Origin: UBA2588 sp964343075
GTDB taxonomy: Bacteria > Chloroflexota > Dehalococcoidia > Lucifugimonadales > UBA3495
Reading direction: 5' to 3'
DNA: 49,131 nt
Assembly (NCBI GenBank): GCA_964343075.1
Contig: CAYFGT010000011.1
Span: forward strand, 1 to 49,131
Part shown: positions 39,563-48,429 of the stretch, piece after piece
How positions within the stretch are numbered: the stretch's first letter is position 1
How the letters are laid out: each line of letters opens with the position of its first letter
Position numbers and translations under genes: made by a program
Notes under the pieces: generated by a model
Database searches by the model: none
Seen by the model: only the letters and a program-made list of their open reading frames with translations
Told to the model about the DNA's origin: nothing

Positions 39563-41095
39563 CTACTGGGCATATTCAGTGCTTCTTGTCTCTCGTATAA
39601 CAGTGACTTTGATTTGCCCCGGATACACTAGTTCGTTCTCAACTTTATTAGCAATGTTTCTGGCCAGGTCAGAAGACATTACATCATCAATGTCTTCTGG
39701 TTTTACCAATACGCGTACTTCTCTGCCTGCCTGTATAGCAAACGCTTTATCAACTCCATCGAAACTCGTAGCTGCTGTCTCTAAATCCTGTAGGCGCTGT
39801 ACATACAGTTCTACAGACTCTTTACGAGCCCCTGGTCGGGCAGCACTTAAAGTATCAGCAGCTGACACCAAGAATGATTCATCAGTATTGTGATGGTCAT
39901 CATGATGTTCTGCAATAGACATGCATATCCTGGAAGAAACTCCATGTCGTTCAGACAGTTCAGCACCTATCTCTGCATGTGGCCCTTGCACTTCATGAGT
40001 TAGAGCTTTACCTATGTCATGTAATAACCCACCTAGTTTAGCTTCTTCGACATTTGCTCCTATTTCAGCAGCCATGATGCCGGACATCAATCCAACTTCT
40101 ATAGAATGCTTCAACACATTCTCTCCGTAGCTGAAACGGTATTTCAACCTACCTAAATGCCTTATGAGCTCAGGATCCAATCCACTGATACCAACATCAA
40201 AAATAGCCTGTTCGCCCGCCTTCCACATAATCTGATCTATATCATCTGTGGCCCTTTGTACAGTTTCCTCAATCCGTGAAGGCTGAATCCTGCCATCTGA
40301 AATAAGCTTCTCTAACGCCGTTTTAGCTATCTCTCGCCTCACAGGATCGAAACAGGACACTGTAACCAGTCCAGGAGTATCGTCAATCATGACGTCAACT
40401 CCTGTTAACGATTCTAATGTCCTTATATTGCGCCCTTCTCGACCAATAAGCCTACCTTTCATATCGTCACTGGGCAGATGGACGACAGATGTAGTCCCCT
40501 CGGACACTACATCTGTTGATAATCTATTGATAGCTAGCGTTAAGACATTCCTAGCAGTTTCATCAGCTTGGGCTTTAAATTCTCTTTCTATACGTATGTT
40601 CCGCCTAGCCAAATCATATTTTAAGTCATCTTCTGCTTTAGAAATCACTTGGTTCCGAGCCTCTTCAGATGTTAACGATGCAATGTGTTCAAGCTTGGCC
40701 TGAACTTCGTCCTTTATTACCGCAACTTCTTTCTGAGAGGTCTCCAATTCGTCTCGTTCCGAGAGAAGCTCTTCTTCTTTATTCTGCAATTCTGCCGATT
40801 TTTGCTCCAGAGATTCTTCTCTCAGAATATTTCGATTCTCTAAGCGATTTAATTCTTGTCGCTGTGATTTGATTTCGTTTTCGCTCTCAGTTCTGATATT
40901 TAAAGCGCTCTCTTGAGCCTCTAGAATCAGCTTGCGCTTCTCTTCCTCAGCTTGATTCAGTAAATTAGCTGAGTACTGCCTTGCGTTCTCTACTAACTTA
41001 CCGTCAGATCGCATCTTCAAATAGAACCAGAGTGAAAAAACAGTTCCGACTATTCCGATTAGTGCTAGGACGGAAAACAGAATTGTTTCTACCAC
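39563..41095 (-). CDS. rny: Ribonuclease Y
   Basis: Membrane-anchored endoribonuclease starting mRNA decay. One transmembrane helix (about 5-25) is followed by a long charged coiled coil (about 35-165), a KH domain (GRLIGREGRNIRTLESLTG, near 215) and an HD domain (LLHDIGKALTHE and AEHHDDHH). 510 aa is standard length. It is divergent from dnaJ and upstream of the PHP gene. Confidence 0.96.
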   Translation of the reverse strand: MVETILFSVLALIGIVGTVFSLWFYLKMRSDGKLVENARQYSANLLNQAEEEKRKLILEAQESALNIRTESENEIKSQRQELNRLENRNILREESLEQKSAELQNKEEELLSERDELETSQKEVAVIKDEVQAKLEHIASLTSEEARNQVISKAEDDLKYDLARRNIRIEREFKAQADETARNVLTLAINRLSTDVVSEGTTSVVHLPSDDMKGRLIGREGRNIRTLESLTGVDVMIDDTPGLVTVSCFDPVRREIAKTALEKLISDGRIQPSRIEETVQRATDDIDQIMWKAGEQAIFDVGISGLDPELIRHLGRLKYRFSYGENVLKHSIEVGLMSGIMAAEIGANVEEAKLGGLLHDIGKALTHEVQGPHAEIGAELSERHGVSSRICMSIAEHHDDHHNTDESFLVSAADTLSAARPGARKESVELYVQRLQDLETAATSFDGVDKAFAIQAGREVRVLVKPEDIDDVMSSDLARNIANKVENELVYPGQIKVTVIRETRSTEYAQ

Positions 41096-41140
41096 GATAA
41101 CCTTCCTTATTCCGTCTATTTAATTGTCTTTCCTACTTCC

Positions 41141-41169
41141 ATCCTACCCAACCGTATCTGCAGTGTCAA
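41141..41169 (-). promoter_or_regulatory. Promoter of rny
   Basis: On the minus strand, perfect TTGACA (41164-41169), 17-bp spacer, TAGGAT (41141-41146). Confidence 0.65.
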
Positions 41170-41202
41170 GTGAATTTACTTACACATAAAGATAGTATCT
41201 TC

Positions 41203-41231
41203 TTGAGCCAAATACTGCATTATCTTATAAT
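41203..41231 (+). promoter_or_regulatory. Promoter of the dnaJ-prmA-kinase-PP2C run
   Basis: TTGAGC (41203-41208), 17-bp spacer, perfect TATAAT (41226-41231). It is back to back with the rny promoter. No CIRCE element. Confidence 0.65.
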
Positions 41232-41263
41232 TGTGTCCTGATATTGTTAAGTTAGAGGAAGTA

Positions 41264-42391
41264 ATGCCCGAAGATTATTACAAGGTACTTGGGGTTTCAA
41301 AAAATGACTCTCAAGAAGACATACGCAAAGCCTTTAGGAAAAAGGCAATGGAGTACCATCCAGATCGTAATAAGTCCAGTGACGCCCCTGAAAAATTCAA
41401 AGAAATAAACGAAGCGTATCAGGTCCTTTCAGACTCTCAAAAACGCTCCCAATATGACCGATTCGGTCATGCTGGAGTAGGAGGAGCGAGAGGAGGAGGT
41501 TCTCCGTTTGACGGATTCGACACTTTCGGAGGCTTCGGAGATATCTTCGACTCTTTCTTTGGGGGATCGTCTAGAAGAGCTGGTAACCAACCTAGTAGAG
41601 GGGAAGATATATATGCATCTATAAATCTGTCCTTTGAAGAAGCGGTGTTTGGTATAGAAAAAACTCTTAACATCTCTAGAATCGAACTTTGCGACACCTG
41701 TAACGGTACACGTGCCAAACCCGGTACTTCGCCAGATACTTGCGGTACCTGCAACGGAAGTGGGCAAGTAAGGCGGAGTCAACAGAGTGTTTTTGGACAG
41801 TTTACTCAAGTTGTTGGATGCTCTTCCTGTGAAGCCACAGGACAGATAGTCAATTCTCCTTGTGACAAATGTGCGGGGGTAGGGCTCAACCGTGTAAGCA
41901 GAAGCACCTCCATAGAAATTCCTAAAGGGATTGAGCACGGGATGCAAGTTCGTCTGACAGGTTGGGGTAACCATGGTAAAAATGGAGGACCAGCGGGGAA
42001 TTTATATGTGGAGACCATAGTAGAAGATCATCCGGTATTCATACGAAGAAAATTTGATCTTCTATACGAATTGTCTCTTAATATAGCAGAAGCAGCAATT
42101 GGGACAGCAATAGATATACCAACACTAGAAGGCCAATCTCATCAGCTTAAAATACCATCAGGGACACAACCAGGTGATATTTTAACCATCAAAAACAAAG
42201 GTGTACCTCATCTCAGAGGCAACGGCAGAGGAGACATCAAAGTCATCGCAGATGTCCAAACCCCTGTAAAGCTTTCCAAATACCAGAAAGAACTGCTAAA
42301 GGAACTAGACAAAAGCTTTAAAGGCACTTCTAATGAATCGTCTTCTGGGGACAACAAAATAATCAACAAAATTAAAGATGCTTTAGGATAA
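41264..42391 (+). CDS. dnaJ: Chaperone DnaJ
   Basis: Hsp40 co-chaperone that stimulates DnaK. The J domain (about 3-65) has HPD in YHPDRN. A Gly/Phe-rich linker (about 70-110) and four zinc repeats follow: CDTCNGTR, CGTCNGSG, CSSCEATG and CDKCAGVG, of which the first and third depart slightly from CxxCxGxG. C-terminal substrate-binding domains complete 375 aa. The frame opens at 41231 but the ATG at 41264 has GAGG 5-6 nt upstream. No dnaK or grpE is in the window. Confidence 0.95.
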   Translation: MPEDYYKVLGVSKNDSQEDIRKAFRKKAMEYHPDRNKSSDAPEKFKEINEAYQVLSDSQKRSQYDRFGHAGVGGARGGGSPFDGFDTFGGFGDIFDSFFGGSSRRAGNQPSRGEDIYASINLSFEEAVFGIEKTLNISRIELCDTCNGTRAKPGTSPDTCGTCNGSGQVRRSQQSVFGQFTQVVGCSSCEATGQIVNSPCDKCAGVGLNRVSRSTSIEIPKGIEHGMQVRLTGWGNHGKNGGPAGNLYVETIVEDHPVFIRRKFDLLYELSLNIAEAAIGTAIDIPTLEGQSHQLKIPSGTQPGDILTIKNKGVPHLRGNGRGDIKVIADVQTPVKLSKYQKELLKELDKSFKGTSNESSSGDNKIINKIKDALG

Positions 42392-42431
42392 TAATCAAGG
42401 AACTAGGTACAATTCTCGCAAAGGAATAACT

Positions 42432-43313
42432 ATGTCTTGGGATCAAATCAGCATAAAAGTACCACATGAATTTGTAGAACCTATCTCGCATGTGTTCGAG
42501 CGATACGGACATGGGGTAGGTATACAATCACTAAACCCCGACAGCGCTCAAGTCACAACTTTCCTTCCTTCTGGTTCTCCATCCCGTCTTGCAAGAATCG
42601 AGATAGGTGTAAATCTAGCTAGATCTATTACTGAAATGGGAGAGTTAGAGATATTACCATTAGAGGATGAAACGGACTGGAGAAATGCATGGAAAGAGCA
42701 TTTCTCAGTGCTGAAAATCACCCAAACCCTGGTTATTAAGCCTTCATGGATAGACTACACACCTAAGGAAACTGAATTAGTTATTGAAATAGACCCAGGC
42801 TTTGCTTTCGGAACAGGCTATCATCCAACAACCCACAGCTGTCTAGCATTGTTGGAACAACTCATGATTCTAGGGGCTCAGATACTAGATTTAGGTACGG
42901 GATCCGGGATACTATCAATAGCTGCGGCTAAGTTAGGGGCCGCTCATGTAACAGGAGTAGATATAGACCCTATGTGTATCAGGGCGGCTAACCAAAACGC
43001 AAAAATATGTAACGTGGCAGCTACCACCAACTTTTATACAGGATCATTACCATCACCTCATATAAGTAGTAACACCTATGATTTCGTAATTGCCAATATT
43101 TCCTCGAGAATTGGAATCGAGAAATCAAATGATATTTTTGATGCTTTAAAGCCCGAGGGACTGTTGATACTTTCTGGCATCATAAACAACCAAGCTTCCA
43201 TCACTATTGAACACTTTGAGCACCTAGGTATCATCGAAAATCAATACTGGAAAGACGACTGGGTTACATTTGCCATACGTAAACCTGTATCGGGAGCTAA
43301 CGATCATGCGTAG
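42432..43313 (+). CDS. prmA: Ribosomal protein L11 methyltransferase
   Basis: Trimethylates ribosomal protein L11. N-terminal substrate-recognition domain (1-100), then the SAM-binding core with DPGFAFGTGYHPTT, LDLGTGSGILSIAAAKLG and VDIDP. NPFY-type position reads FVIANIS. 293 aa. dnaJ-prmA order is conserved in many bacteria. Its end overlaps the start of the kinase-like gene by 8 bp. Confidence 0.92.
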   Translation: MSWDQISIKVPHEFVEPISHVFERYGHGVGIQSLNPDSAQVTTFLPSGSPSRLARIEIGVNLARSITEMGELEILPLEDETDWRNAWKEHFSVLKITQTLVIKPSWIDYTPKETELVIEIDPGFAFGTGYHPTTHSCLALLEQLMILGAQILDLGTGSGILSIAAAKLGAAHVTGVDIDPMCIRAANQNAKICNVAATTNFYTGSLPSPHISSNTYDFVIANISSRIGIEKSNDIFDALKPEGLLILSGIINNQASITIEHFEHLGIIENQYWKDDWVTFAIRKPVSGANDHA

Positions 43314-44328
43314 CTTAGAGCCAAATAACATAGAACTCCATTCAGTGATTGGAACAGGAGCGGACTATGAAGTGAGATTGGCTGGTCATCCGGGGGAAGA
43401 TCCAAGCATTGTGGTAAAACGCCCTAATCCTCATGCTATTTTAAAAAACCTACACGCCTCAACAGAATCCAGAACTAGTAAAATGGTGACTTTCCATGAG
43501 ACTTTAGGTAATCAAGTGGATGGTCTGACTCAAATTATAGGGCACTTCCAAAACACTCCAGACAATCCAGTTTTGTATAGTGATGAATTAGGATTCGCAT
43601 ACACCGTAGTATGTCAATCAAGAGCGCCAGGAATACCGCTTAACGCGGACGTAAGGGCCCGTATATTAAAGGTACCTACAGGGCTTGGGCAAACCTTATT
43701 CTCATTATTCCCGTTAGGGATCGAAGACAAATTCAGTATTCCCAAAAAACTGATGGAAATCCAAACCCAACTTTACAACAATGGCTACTTGCTATTCGAT
43801 CTGAATCCACAAAACGTCTTCTACTCACCTAACAGCGACAGCATCAATGTTATTGACACAGCCGACCTACATGATCTTAATGCTGACAATGACATAAAAA
43901 CATCAAACAAATCGCTGGAAGACTACTTTGTAGAACTGATACGCTATTTTGTCGCATCTGAAAATATACCACAACATGAATCTGGGTATTTCACTCCCAG
44001 GGGAGATAGACCATATATTAGCATAGATTCAGAACTAGATATCCTTAAGAGAGAATTTGAAGACCTCAACACTCATGATTCAGCCTTGATGATTACAATA
44101 TTGAACCGCATTTCTTCGAAGACCTATCCAGATATATCAGCGTTCAACAATGATATGCTAGTATATTTTGCCGAAACTGAAAAAAGACTAGAGATCGCTT
44201 CCTCAAACCCGGAATTATTAAAGGCTTGGAATGAAGCAAGATCCAGTTTTACTCATGACCATTGGTCTAGATACGACTTTGATACCAACACTGATTCATT
44301 ACAAAACGGAGATAAAAATGGGGAATAA
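43306..44328 (+). CDS. Protein-kinase-fold protein, atypical
   Basis: 340 aa with a kinase-like core: glycine loop IGTGADYEVRLA (15-26), ATP-binding-type lysine in IVVKRP (Lys38), and catalytic loop DLNPQN (165-170) preceded by GYLLF rather than HR. The metal-binding position is INVIDTAD (Asp184). HRD and DFG are thus altered, but catalytic Asp165, Asn170 and Asp184 remain, so activity is possible. The ATG at 43306 follows GGGAG and overlaps prmA; an upstream in-frame extension is not needed. It overlaps the PP2C gene by 11 bp, implying a kinase/phosphatase pair. Confidence 0.75.
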   Translation: MRSLEPNNIELHSVIGTGADYEVRLAGHPGEDPSIVVKRPNPHAILKNLHASTESRTSKMVTFHETLGNQVDGLTQIIGHFQNTPDNPVLYSDELGFAYTVVCQSRAPGIPLNADVRARILKVPTGLGQTLFSLFPLGIEDKFSIPKKLMEIQTQLYNNGYLLFDLNPQNVFYSPNSDSINVIDTADLHDLNADNDIKTSNKSLEDYFVELIRYFVASENIPQHESGYFTPRGDRPYISIDSELDILKREFEDLNTHDSALMITILNRISSKTYPDISAFNNDMLVYFAETEKRLEIASSNPELLKAWNEARSSFTHDHWSRYDFDTNTDSLQNGDKNGE

Positions 44329-44986
44329 TATAGCTACAAGCCAAAATAATTCTGTGCATGGTGATGACTCCTTGATCACGCTAGCTGTTGATAATACAAC
44401 AAACATAGATGCTGTTATGGACGGAGTGACAGATCATGGAGGAGCTGAAGCAAGTAACGCTGTCAAAGAACGACTGAAATCTATCCAGCCTTCAACATCT
44501 GGAGATATCCAGAACCTACTAACAGAGCTTAATTCAGAGTTTTTCCAAGTGGGAGGAGGTAGATTTTTATTAACTACAGCATCTATTGTTGTGTCAACTC
44601 CGTCTCAACTATCTCTAGTAGCAATCGGGGATAGTCCCGTGTATGTGATAAGAGAAGGTGAGTTCGCCCAACTTTCCGGCAGGATCGGAGGGTTACTTAG
44701 GCTCACTGCATCCTCTGCTATAGGAGGTCAAGAGTCTCTAACCTTCCAAACTTTTGACGCGACAATAACTGCAGGAGATAAATTATTGATAGTGTCTGAT
44801 GGTATAAGTGATAATCTTGAATTAGACGAAATCAAGAAATTAATGAGCGACAGTAAAAATCCTCAAGAATTGTGCGAAATACTCGAAAGTACATCAGCTC
44901 AAAGAACTGAACGCGGAGGTACCCCTTCATCAATGAGAGGTAGAGTACGAAAAGATGATCGAAGCATAATCGCACGCTTCTTCTGA
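44318..44986 (+). CDS. PP2C-family (PPM) protein phosphatase-like
   Basis: 222 aa from the ATG with GGAG 6 nt upstream. PPM motifs are recognisable: HGDDSLI (start of the core), AVMDGVTDHGGAEAS with the metal Asp35, LTTASIVVS, LVAIGDSPVYVIREG, LLIVSDGISDN and the final KDDRSIIARF. A Ser/Thr phosphatase acting against the overlapping kinase-like protein is the simplest reading. The upstream frame to 44231 is only overlap with the kinase gene. Confidence 0.8.
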   Translation: MGNNIATSQNNSVHGDDSLITLAVDNTTNIDAVMDGVTDHGGAEASNAVKERLKSIQPSTSGDIQNLLTELNSEFFQVGGGRFLLTTASIVVSTPSQLSLVAIGDSPVYVIREGEFAQLSGRIGGLLRLTASSAIGGQESLTFQTFDATITAGDKLLIVSDGISDNLELDEIKKLMSDSKNPQELCEILESTSAQRTERGGTPSSMRGRVRKDDRSIIARFF

Positions 44987-44994
44987 AACAAATG

Positions 44995-45023
44995 TTGTTT
45001 AAAGATTTTGTATTTGATAACAT
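44995..45023 (+). promoter_or_regulatory. Promoter of the ino1-pimA-pgsA cluster
   Basis: TTGTTT (44995-45000), 17-bp spacer, extended -10 TGATAACAT (TAACAT at 45018-45023). Confidence 0.45.
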
Positions 45024-45054
45024 TCGTTACTCATAATAAAAACAGGAGACTATT

Positions 45055-46125
45055 TTGGGAAGAATTAAGGTAGCTATTATTGGCGTAGGCAACTGCGCCT
45101 CTTCTCTAGTCCAAGGGATATATCAATATCCCGAAACCCCCGACAACGGCAAAGTCGCAGGGATAATGCACAACAAAATTGGAGACTATAAGATCGAAGA
45201 TATTGAGGTGGTTGCTGCCTTTGACGTAGATCAAAACAAAGTTGGTAAAGATTTATCAGAAGCTATCTTTACTGAACCCAACAACACAATCAAGTTTACA
45301 GAAGTGCCAAAAACAGGTGTGAAAGTGCAGATGGGCACCATTTTAGATGGGATAGGCCAATATACCGAACACCTGATCGAACCTTCTAAGTTTGATCCGG
45401 TGGACGTCGCACAGGTCCTTAAAGAACGAGAGGTTGATGTAGTAATTAATTACTTGCCAGTAGGTAGTCAATCCGCAACTGAATGGTACACAGAACAAAT
45501 CCTGCAAGCCAATTGTGCGATGGTTAACTGTATACCAGTTTTCATAGCGAAGAACGAGTACTGGAGTAATCGATTCAAAGAAACTGGAGTGCCTATTGTT
45601 GGGGATGACATTAAATCTCAAGTTGGAGCCACCATACTACACAGAGTATTAACTAGACTCTTTGAAGACAGAGGAGTTAGTGTTGATAACACCTACCAAC
45701 TTAATTTCGGAGGGAATACTGACTTTCTCAATATGTTAGAGCGCGAGCGACTTGTATCAAAAAAGATTTCAAAAACATCCGCTGTAACTTCCCAGATGGA
45801 CAATGATGTAGATCCCAATACCGTCCATATTGGACCAAGTGATCACGTTCCTTGGTTAAACGACCGTAAATGGGCATACATACGAATGGAAGGGAAACTG
45901 TTTGGAGAAGCTCCAATCAATGTTGAAGTGAAACTAGAGGTGTGGGATAGCCCGAACTCAGCCGGAGTAGTAGTAGATGCCATTAGATGTGCGAAATTAG
46001 GATTAGACAGAGGGATAGGAGGACCGATTGCAAGTGCTAGTGCATATTTCATGAAGTCTCCCCCCAAGCAATTTACAGATGATGAAGCTCGAATACTCCT
46101 AGAAAAGTATATAGAGACACTATAA
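45055..46125 (+). CDS. ino1: myo-Inositol-1-phosphate synthase
   Basis: Converts glucose 6-phosphate to inositol 1-phosphate with bound NAD. The Rossmann motif is IIGVGNCASSLVQGI near the N-terminus. DDIKSQVGATILHR and NFGGNTDFLNM are conserved Ino1 blocks, and the 356-aa length matches the short actinobacterial/archaeal form. The start is TTG, with AGGAGA 6 nt upstream and no closer ATG. It heads a PI-lipid gene set with pimA-like and pgsA-like genes. Confidence 0.94.
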   Translation: MGRIKVAIIGVGNCASSLVQGIYQYPETPDNGKVAGIMHNKIGDYKIEDIEVVAAFDVDQNKVGKDLSEAIFTEPNNTIKFTEVPKTGVKVQMGTILDGIGQYTEHLIEPSKFDPVDVAQVLKEREVDVVINYLPVGSQSATEWYTEQILQANCAMVNCIPVFIAKNEYWSNRFKETGVPIVGDDIKSQVGATILHRVLTRLFEDRGVSVDNTYQLNFGGNTDFLNMLERERLVSKKISKTSAVTSQMDNDVDPNTVHIGPSDHVPWLNDRKWAYIRMEGKLFGEAPINVEVKLEVWDSPNSAGVVVDAIRCAKLGLDRGIGGPIASASAYFMKSPPKQFTDDEARILLEKYIETL

Positions 46126-46136
46126 GGACATTTACA

Positions 46137-47249
46137 ATGGATCACCTATCCATTGCACTAGTATCACCTTACGATTTATCCTTCCCAAGTGGTGTCAATA
46201 ATCACATCATCAATCTAGCAAAGTTCCTAACAACAAAAGGACACAAAGTCGAATTGATTGGCCCTTCTTCAAAACCATTCCACTTAGAAGATGTCCAGTT
46301 CCATTCCCTAGGACCTTCAATTAGTATTCCTATAGCTAACACTAAAACAAGACTTTCCCTCAATCCTTGGGTCCACCATAAAATCAGATCCGTAATGGCT
46401 CGCAAATTTGACATTGTACATATACATGAGCCTTTCATGCCGTTAGCCTCGCTATTTACTTTATTATTAAGCCAACATCCCATTATCTGTACATTCCATG
46501 CGTACCATGAATACCGAAATCCTTACAAATTACTCCAAGATTTCATGCCTAAAGCCATTGCTAAAATAGACTATGCTATATATGTTTCTGAAGCATCCAA
46601 ATGCTATGTCGAGAGATGCTTACCCAATTTCTCTGCACCTATGTCAATTATCCCTAATGGCATAGACTTGTCACAATTTGACAGATGCATAGAAACGATA
46701 TCAAGCAACAAAGCTTTATCACTCGCTTTTATAGGAAGAGATGAACCTCGGAAAGGATTGAAAGTCCTGCTTAAGGCTTTGGAAGATCTCTCATATTTTC
46801 ATGCCAATCTAACATTGATTGTAGTCGGAATCGAAAATTTGGAGACCTATAAGACTATATTCCCTAATTTGTTTAAAACCTTCACTGTTGAATGTTATGG
46901 CTCTATAAATAATGACTTTATACCCAAAATTCTGGCCAAGAGTGACATCCTTTGCGTTCCGTCAACAGGAGGAGAAAGTTTTGGAATCATTTTGCTAGAA
47001 GGCCTTGCTAGTAATACTCCTGTGGTTGCGACAAATATCGATGGATATGCAGGCGTACTCGCTCCTCATAACTATCCTTTAGTGAAAATAAATGATTCCA
47101 ATTCACTTAAAATAGGGTTAGAACAATTATTAGTTAAACCGCTTTTAAGACAAAAACTGGCTGAATTGGGCAATAATATTGTGAGAAAATATTCATGGGA
47201 AAATATTGGCAATAATATTGAATCCACTTATTTTAATATCTGTAGGTGA
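46137..47249 (+). CDS. pimA: PimA-like glycosyltransferase (GT4)
   Basis: GT-B enzyme resembling PimA, which adds mannose from GDP-mannose to phosphatidylinositol. Matches include SPYDLSFPSGVNNHIINLA at the N-terminus (sugar-acceptor Gly loop), DIVHIHEPFMPL, IPNGID, FIGRDEPRKGLKVLL and GGESFGIILLEGLA, the last being the nucleotide-sugar-binding motif. 370 aa. The gene is placed directly between ino1 and a PI-phosphate synthase and overlaps the latter by 4 bp, supporting a PI-glycolipid role. Sugar specificity is inferred. Confidence 0.85.
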   Translation: MDHLSIALVSPYDLSFPSGVNNHIINLAKFLTTKGHKVELIGPSSKPFHLEDVQFHSLGPSISIPIANTKTRLSLNPWVHHKIRSVMARKFDIVHIHEPFMPLASLFTLLLSQHPIICTFHAYHEYRNPYKLLQDFMPKAIAKIDYAIYVSEASKCYVERCLPNFSAPMSIIPNGIDLSQFDRCIETISSNKALSLAFIGRDEPRKGLKVLLKALEDLSYFHANLTLIVVGIENLETYKTIFPNLFKTFTVECYGSINNDFIPKILAKSDILCVPSTGGESFGIILLEGLASNTPVVATNIDGYAGVLAPHNYPLVKINDSNSLKIGLEQLLVKPLLRQKLAELGNNIVRKYSWENIGNNIESTYFNICR

Positions 47250-47920
47250 ATATGTTTTACAAACTAAATATTAGACCTATGCTCACCCAATTCATAGAAA
47301 TACCTATTGCTAAAATCATGCACAAATGCGGACTGCAGCCAAATCACATCACCATGGCATCTTTAGTCTTATGTATATTCAGTAGCTACATGATTATCTC
47401 AAACAATTTCATAGTTGCAGGGTTGATATTTTTCTTCGGCAGTTGTCTTGATTTATTCGACGGTACTTTATCTAGACTTACCCAAACTTCTAGCGAATTT
47501 GGAGCATTACTTGATTCCATTGGGGACAGAGTCGGAGAATCCTTCATCCTTTCGGCTATAATTATTCTACCGATTGTTAACTCAATACCAAATGAATTTT
47601 TACTGAATAACCCCATTTCATATTTATCGATAGATAACCAAATCCATATGAGTCTTGTTCCGCTAGGATTAATTGGATTAATAGCCTCGCAATTAGTAAG
47701 TTACACGCGAGCTAGAGGAGAAAGTCTCGGTGTCCGAACTGAATCAGGAATAATGAGTAGAGCTGAACGCGTCATACTATTATCCATCGGACTGGTTACA
47801 GGGTACATATGGGTATCAACGGCTTTGGTAGCTATTTTTTCAACTATTACACTATTCCAGAGGATCTATTTAATAAGTATAAGAGTCTCGACAGTAGTAA
47901 ATACTGACACCAGAGAGTAA
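47246..47920 (+). CDS. pgsA: CDP-alcohol phosphatidyltransferase (PI-phosphate synthase type)
   Basis: Membrane enzyme joining CDP-diacylglycerol to an alcohol phosphate. The catalytic CAPT motif is intact: DLFDGTLSR, then eight residues, G, three residues, DSIGD, at about 70-95. Six hydrophobic segments are visible. 224 aa. With ino1 upstream the substrate is probably inositol 1-phosphate, making PI phosphate. It could also be a phosphatidylglycerophosphate or DAG-inositol variant. Confidence 0.85.
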   Translation: MNMFYKLNIRPMLTQFIEIPIAKIMHKCGLQPNHITMASLVLCIFSSYMIISNNFIVAGLIFFFGSCLDLFDGTLSRLTQTSSEFGALLDSIGDRVGESFILSAIIILPIVNSIPNEFLLNNPISYLSIDNQIHMSLVPLGLIGLIASQLVSYTRARGESLGVRTESGIMSRAERVILLSIGLVTGYIWVSTALVAIFSTITLFQRIYLISIRVSTVVNTDTRE

Positions 47921-47954
47921 AATATGTTGATACTAGCGAAAGGATGAGGTCGAA

Positions 47955-48428
47955 GTGTTTAACGAAATAAACGGTACACAAAATGGAGTCGGATTGAAGA
48001 TTGGTATAGTAGTATCACGTTTCAATGAATTCATAACCAAACAATTACTTGATGGTGCACTCCAGACATTAACAAGTGCCGGCGTAAAGGACTCAGACAT
48101 AACTGTTACATGGGTACCCGGAGCATTTGAGTTACCAGTGGTGTCTAAATCTTTAGCCGAAAACACCGACGTAAATGCGGTTATATGTTTGGGCGCAGTA
48201 ATAAAAGGAGAAACTGACCATTACGACATGGTAGCAGGGAATGCTGCTAGTGGAATTCTAACCACATCTCTTACAACTACTAAACCAATAGTTTTCGGAG
48301 TATTAACAACTAATACTTTAGAGCAAGCAATCAATCGATCAGGCGGTAAATCTGGTAACGCCGGCAGGCACGCAGCTGAAGCGGCAATAGAAACAGCAAC
48401 AGTAATAAACCAAATAAAGAATACATAA
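47955..48428 (+). CDS. ribH: 6,7-Dimethyl-8-ribityllumazine synthase
   Basis: Penultimate step of riboflavin synthesis. KIGIVVSRFNEFIT begins the fold; VPGAFELPVVSKSLA, CLGAVIKGETDHYD (with the catalytic-type His) and PIVFGVLTTNTLEQAINRSG follow. 157 aa. Start GTG at 47955, with GAGG 5 nt upstream. It is followed 1 nt after its stop by a flavin-dependent oxidoreductase gene. No FMN riboswitch is seen. Confidence 0.95.
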   Translation: MFNEINGTQNGVGLKIGIVVSRFNEFITKQLLDGALQTLTSAGVKDSDITVTWVPGAFELPVVSKSLAENTDVNAVICLGAVIKGETDHYDMVAGNAASGILTTSLTTTKPIVFGVLTTNTLEQAINRSGGKSGNAGRHAAEAAIETATVINQIKNT

Positions 48429-48429
48429 C

